Shown piece by piece: positions 6,717 through 8,834 of a DNA stretch of 8,834 nucleotides. The position numbers and the translations under genes are program-made. The stretch comes from an uncultured Gammaproteobacteria bacterium (GTDB lineage Bacteria; Pseudomonadota; Gammaproteobacteria; Pseudomonadales; Azotimanducaceae), in assembly GCA_913043075.1 (NCBI GenBank), contig CAJWLI010000052.1:1-8834 (forward strand), given 5' to 3'. The notes under the pieces were generated by a model. The model did no database searches and had not been told where the DNA came from. It worked only from the letters and a program-made list of their open reading frames with translations. How positions within the stretch are numbered: position 1 is the stretch's first letter; each line of letters starts with the position of its first letter.

Positions 6717-7553
6717 ATGCTGATTACTTTCGATCAAAAAGAATATGAAAAACTTGATGATAATTCATATAGGTTAGAAAAACGGCGGCTGCAAATTGAG
6801 TTGCTTAAATTGCAAGAAGACGTCATCAAAAATAATCGGAAAGTTTGTATCGTTTTCGAGGGCAGGGATACCGCAGGTAAAAGTTCGGCGTCAAAATTTT
6901 TCACACAGTATTTGATCCCAAAAAATTTCAGCTACGTGAACTTAGGAATTCCTAGCGAGTGGGAGTCATCCCATTGGTTTGAACGTTGGGAAAAAGTGAT
7001 TCCAAAAGAAAAAGAAATCTCATTTTTAGATCGAAGTTGGTACACGCGAGCACTGACGGAACCTGTGATGGGGTATTGCTCTGAGAGACAGTACCGAGAA
7101 TTTATGCAGGAAGTCCTATCCTGGGAGCAAAAGCTTCAAAAAGATGGGGTCGAGCTAATAAAGTTTTATTTCTCGATAACAAAAGACCAGCAAAAAAAAA
7201 GAATGAAAGCCCGAAAACGCTCTAAGCTGAAATATTGGAAAACCTCAGAGAATGATGAGCAAATGGTCACCAAATGGGATGCTTTTACTTTGTATAAAGA
7301 GCAAATGTTTGAGAAAACAGCTGTTTCGTTTTCCCCGTGGGTAGTCATTAACGCAAACAATAAAATGATAGCTAGATTGACAGCACTTAGATTTTTATTA
7401 AATCAAATGAACTACGACTATAAAAAGCTCCTGAAACCAGTAACATGGACCAAGAACGTTGATTATTATAATGTCACGATAGAGGGAGTCAGGTTCACCA
7501 GATTATCCTATGAGCAATATAAAGTGCTCAGCAGATACTCTGATGATGATTGA
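6717..7553 (+). CDS. ppk2: Polyphosphate kinase 2 (PPK2 family, single-domain)
   Basis: PPK2 enzymes transfer phosphate between polyphosphate and nucleoside di- or monophosphates in the cytoplasm. From ATG 6717 the protein has 278 residues, the length of a one-domain PPK2. Motifs in order: Walker A VFEGRDTAGKSS (residues 46-57), SHWFERW (85-91), the PPK2 Walker B block FLDRSWYTRA (103-112) with Asp105 and Arg106, EPVMGYCSERQYREF (115-129), and a lid/basic segment YWKTSENDEQMVTKWD (173-188). The phosphate loop reads GRDTAGKSS where most PPK2s have GRDAAGKGG. A TTG at 6696 would add seven residues, but that extension lies in the T-rich leader and has no ribosome site. ATG 6717 is preferred, although its Shine-Dalgarno is also weak. 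The stop TGA directly abuts the ppx ATG. An A9 run lies at 7192-7200. Whether it prefers ADP, GDP or AMP cannot be read from sequence alone; the domain plan suggests class I-like. Confidence 0.9.
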   Translation: MLITFDQKEYEKLDDNSYRLEKRRLQIELLKLQEDVIKNNRKVCIVFEGRDTAGKSSASKFFTQYLIPKNFSYVNLGIPSEWESSHWFERWEKVIPKEKEISFLDRSWYTRALTEPVMGYCSERQYREFMQEVLSWEQKLQKDGVELIKFYFSITKDQQKKRMKARKRSKLKYWKTSENDEQMVTKWDAFTLYKEQMFEKTAVSFSPWVVINANNKMIARLTALRFLLNQMNYDYKKLLKPVTWTKNVDYYNVTIEGVRFTRLSYEQYKVLSRYSDDD

Positions 7554-8441
7554 ATGAAGATAGCTGCCATAGATATTGGAACTAACGCTGTTAGAGCGAA
7601 AATCTTTGAGACAAGCCCCGTTGCAATAGAGTTTGTCGAGGGGTTCAGGTCTCCACTTCGCTTGGGCACTGAAGTCTTTAGAGAGGGTCGGCTCAGCAAG
7701 TCGAAGTTGGATAGTCTTATTTCGACCTTGATGAAATATAAGACAATTTTTGAGGAGAAAGGAGTCACGCAATACGAGATCATCGCCACTTCCGCGTTAC
7801 GAGACACAGCGAACGCAGAGTCCTCCAGACGGCAAATAGAAACAGCGATGAACCACCCTCTTAGAATAATTTCAGGGCTCGAAGAAGCAAATCTAATCAG
7901 GTTTCACCCACGAAGCGATACCGGAAGCAAAAAGGTATTTGTTGACATAGGGGGAGGCAGTACCGAATTTTTTTTAAAGAATGATCAAGAGACCGTTGTC
8001 AGATCTTTCCAACTGGGAGCGGTCCGGAACATGCTCCGGAAAGATAAACAAAAAGAGTGGAAAAGGATGATTGGGTTTCTTAGTGAAATAGGACCGAAAA
8101 AAAAGATAATCGGGATCGGCGGCAATATTCGTTCCTTTTTGGTAGTGGCTAAGAAAAAAGAACTCTCAAATAACGATATGAATAATGAAATCCTGGCGTT
8201 ATCAAATCTTAGCTTGAATCAAAAGATAGAGAAACACGGGTTGTCTCTTGATCGTGCTGATGTGATTGATCATGGACTGGCAATATTGAGTGTCATTGCA
8301 AAAGAATTATGCGTAGATTCAGTGACTTCTACTAAGTGGGGAATTACAGATTCGATCGCCGTCAGACTTTTCCACGAAATTTATGCTGGTAAAGCGAAAT
8401 TATCAAAAAAAGGCATCAGTTTCTCTGAGAGAATTGCCTGA
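7554..8441 (+). CDS. ppx: Exopolyphosphatase, short Ppx/GppA family
   Basis: Members hydrolyse terminal phosphates of polyphosphate and/or the 5'-phosphate of pppGpp. At 295 aa this is the short form: only the two-lobed ASKHA actin-like fold, without the C-terminal HD-like domain of the roughly 500-residue E. coli Ppx and GppA. Visible motifs: phosphate 1 loop AAIDIGTNAVRA (residues 4-15), ATSALRDTAN (78-87), ISGLEEANLIR (106-116) with the acidic pair E110-E111 where the family's catalytic Glu sits, VDIGGGSTEF (130-139), FQLGAVR (152-158), GIGGNIRSF (187-195), and the helix LDRADVIDHGLAIL (232-245). The ATG follows the ppk2 TGA with no gap, so the genes are translationally coupled. The expected partner reaction is breakdown of the polymer that PPK2 also uses. 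The Ppx versus GppA preference is not decidable from sequence. T8 (7978-7985) and A8 (8097-8104) runs lie inside the gene. Confidence 0.9.
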   Translation: MKIAAIDIGTNAVRAKIFETSPVAIEFVEGFRSPLRLGTEVFREGRLSKSKLDSLISTLMKYKTIFEEKGVTQYEIIATSALRDTANAESSRRQIETAMNHPLRIISGLEEANLIRFHPRSDTGSKKVFVDIGGGSTEFFLKNDQETVVRSFQLGAVRNMLRKDKQKEWKRMIGFLSEIGPKKKIIGIGGNIRSFLVVAKKKELSNNDMNNEILALSNLSLNQKIEKHGLSLDRADVIDHGLAILSVIAKELCVDSVTSTKWGITDSIAVRLFHEIYAGKAKLSKKGISFSERIA

Positions 8442-8445
8442 GCGA

Positions 8446-8513
8446 TATACCTCAACCGCTTCGGAAAAAAATTCTCTAAAGCGGGATCGGGCCAGTCTAT
8501 GTTCGGAGGTATA
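8446..8513 (+). promoter_or_regulatory. Inverted repeat enclosing the ppx-arsC gap and covering the arsC ribosome site
   Basis: TATACCTC (8446-8453) is the exact reverse complement of GAGGTATA (8506-8513), which contains most of the arsC Shine-Dalgarno. Inside the 52-nt loop a second perfect stem, CCGCTT (8456-8461) with AAGCGG (8479-8484), can form. In mRNA this could hide the arsC ribosome site. A ribosome finishing ppx at 8441 would cover the left arm and open it. The pairing is seen directly; the regulatory role is inference. Confidence 0.45.
8505..8509 (+). promoter_or_regulatory. Strong Shine-Dalgarno GGAGG of arsC
   Basis: This is a perfect GGAGG with 8 nt to the ATT at 8518, 5 nt to ACG 8515 and 17 nt to GTG 8527. 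Only the ATT has ideal spacing and also yields the expected family N-terminus, so this site decides the start. Confidence 0.75.
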
Positions 8514-8517
8514 CACG

Positions 8518-8834
8518 ATTAAAAAAGTGATATTTATATGCACCGGAAACTCTTGTCGTTCTCAAATGGCAGAGGGTTGGGCACGGAGTTTTATTTCGTC
8601 GTCAAAAAAAGGTGGAAGCGCTTACTCTGCTGGGGTGAGCCCTGCAGGTTTAAACCCATTAGCGGTTAAAGTTATGTCAGAAATTGGAATTGATATATCT
8701 GCACAAAGCTCAGATCCCATCTCTAATTTCGATTTAAACACCTTCAATTTCTGCGTGACGGTTTGTAGTGATGCAGACAAGCACTGTCCGATTTTATCTC
8801 CCCAAATAAAAAAAACGCATTGGCCTCTTGAGGA
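8518..8834 (+). CDS. arsC: Arsenate reductase ArsC, thioredoxin-coupled LMW-PTP-like type (partial, C-terminus beyond window)
   Basis: This enzyme reduces arsenate to arsenite in the cytoplasm, using a low-molecular-weight phosphatase fold and a relay of three cysteines re-reduced by thioredoxin. The P-loop is C8-T-G-N-S-C-R14-S15, followed by QMAEGW. The redox pair C83 and C90 lies in TVCSDADKHCPIL, six residues apart as in Staphylococcus aureus ArsC (Cys10, Cys82, Cys89). The family block KKTHWPLE is the last thing visible, so roughly 25-35 residues are missing at the right edge. There is no ATG at the expected place. ATT 8518 follows a perfect GGAGG by 8 nt and produces (M)KKVIFICTGNSC, the typical N-terminus. 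GTG 8527 is the fallback and would cost three residues. It follows ppx by 76 nt in the same direction, with no terminator seen, and so is probably the third gene of that operon. The three cysteines favour arsenate reductase over a plain tyrosine phosphatase. Confidence 0.92.
   Translation, partial: MKKVIFICTGNSCRSQMAEGWARSFISSSKKGGSAYSAGVSPAGLNPLAVKVMSEIGIDISAQSSDPISNFDLNTFNFCVTVCSDADKHCPILSPQIKKTHWPLE

Noticed and set aside
7166..7807. Minus-strand open frames opposite ppk2 and ppx
   Set aside because: They overlap the strongly supported sense genes completely and look like antisense translation.
8456..8484. CCGC...GCGG stem after ppx as an intrinsic terminator
   Set aside because: It is followed by GATCGGG rather than T residues, so it fits the mRNA-structure idea better than termination.
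1..8834. CRISPR array, tRNA, rRNA, insertion sequence or phage genes
   Set aside because: No regularly spaced repeats, transposase or integrase motifs, or tRNA-like cloverleaf were seen; the window is fully occupied by transport and metabolic genes.

Overview
The window is AT-rich, gene-dense bacterial DNA from what looks like a Gram-negative organism. The lipoprotein-type binding protein, the Yej-type peptide importer and the proteobacterial style of the genes support this. I cannot place it more precisely: Bdellovibrionota-like or other moderately low-GC proteobacteria are possible, but that is inference. There are two transcription units facing away from each other across a short divergent region at about 6451-6716.

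Left unit, minus strand, read from right to left: an aquaporin-family channel of the arsenic-associated AqpS type (5800-6450), then a complete Yej-type ABC importer for oligopeptides. Its parts are permease YejB (4733-5749), permease YejE (3663-4730), lipoprotein solute-binding protein YejA-like (1696-3666) and double-ATPase YejF (1-1699, C-terminus cut by the window edge). The importer genes are packed with a 2-nt gap, an ATGA overlap and a GTGA overlap, so they are almost certainly one translationally coupled operon. The order B-E-A-F differs from the A-B-E-F order of E. coli.

Divergent region: it holds a candidate sigma70-type promoter for the right unit, A/T-only tracts, a short inverted repeat, and a short open frame (6439-6615). 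The end of that frame resembles the C-terminus of RecX and may be the remnant of a lost recX gene.

Right unit, plus strand: polyphosphate kinase 2 (6717-7553), a short Ppx/GppA exopolyphosphatase starting directly after its stop (7554-8441), and a thioredoxin-type arsenate reductase ArsC (from 8518, cut by the right edge). The arsC start appears to be a rare ATT codon behind a perfect GGAGG. That GGAGG lies in one arm of an inverted repeat whose other arm begins four bases after the ppx stop codon. This is a plausible translational-coupling switch.

Together the right unit and the aquaporin suggest a phosphate/arsenate theme. PPK2 and Ppx turn over polyphosphate, ArsC reduces arsenate to arsenite, and an AqpS-like channel could let arsenite or related species leave the cell. 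The joint function is inference. The individual family assignments are well supported by motifs.
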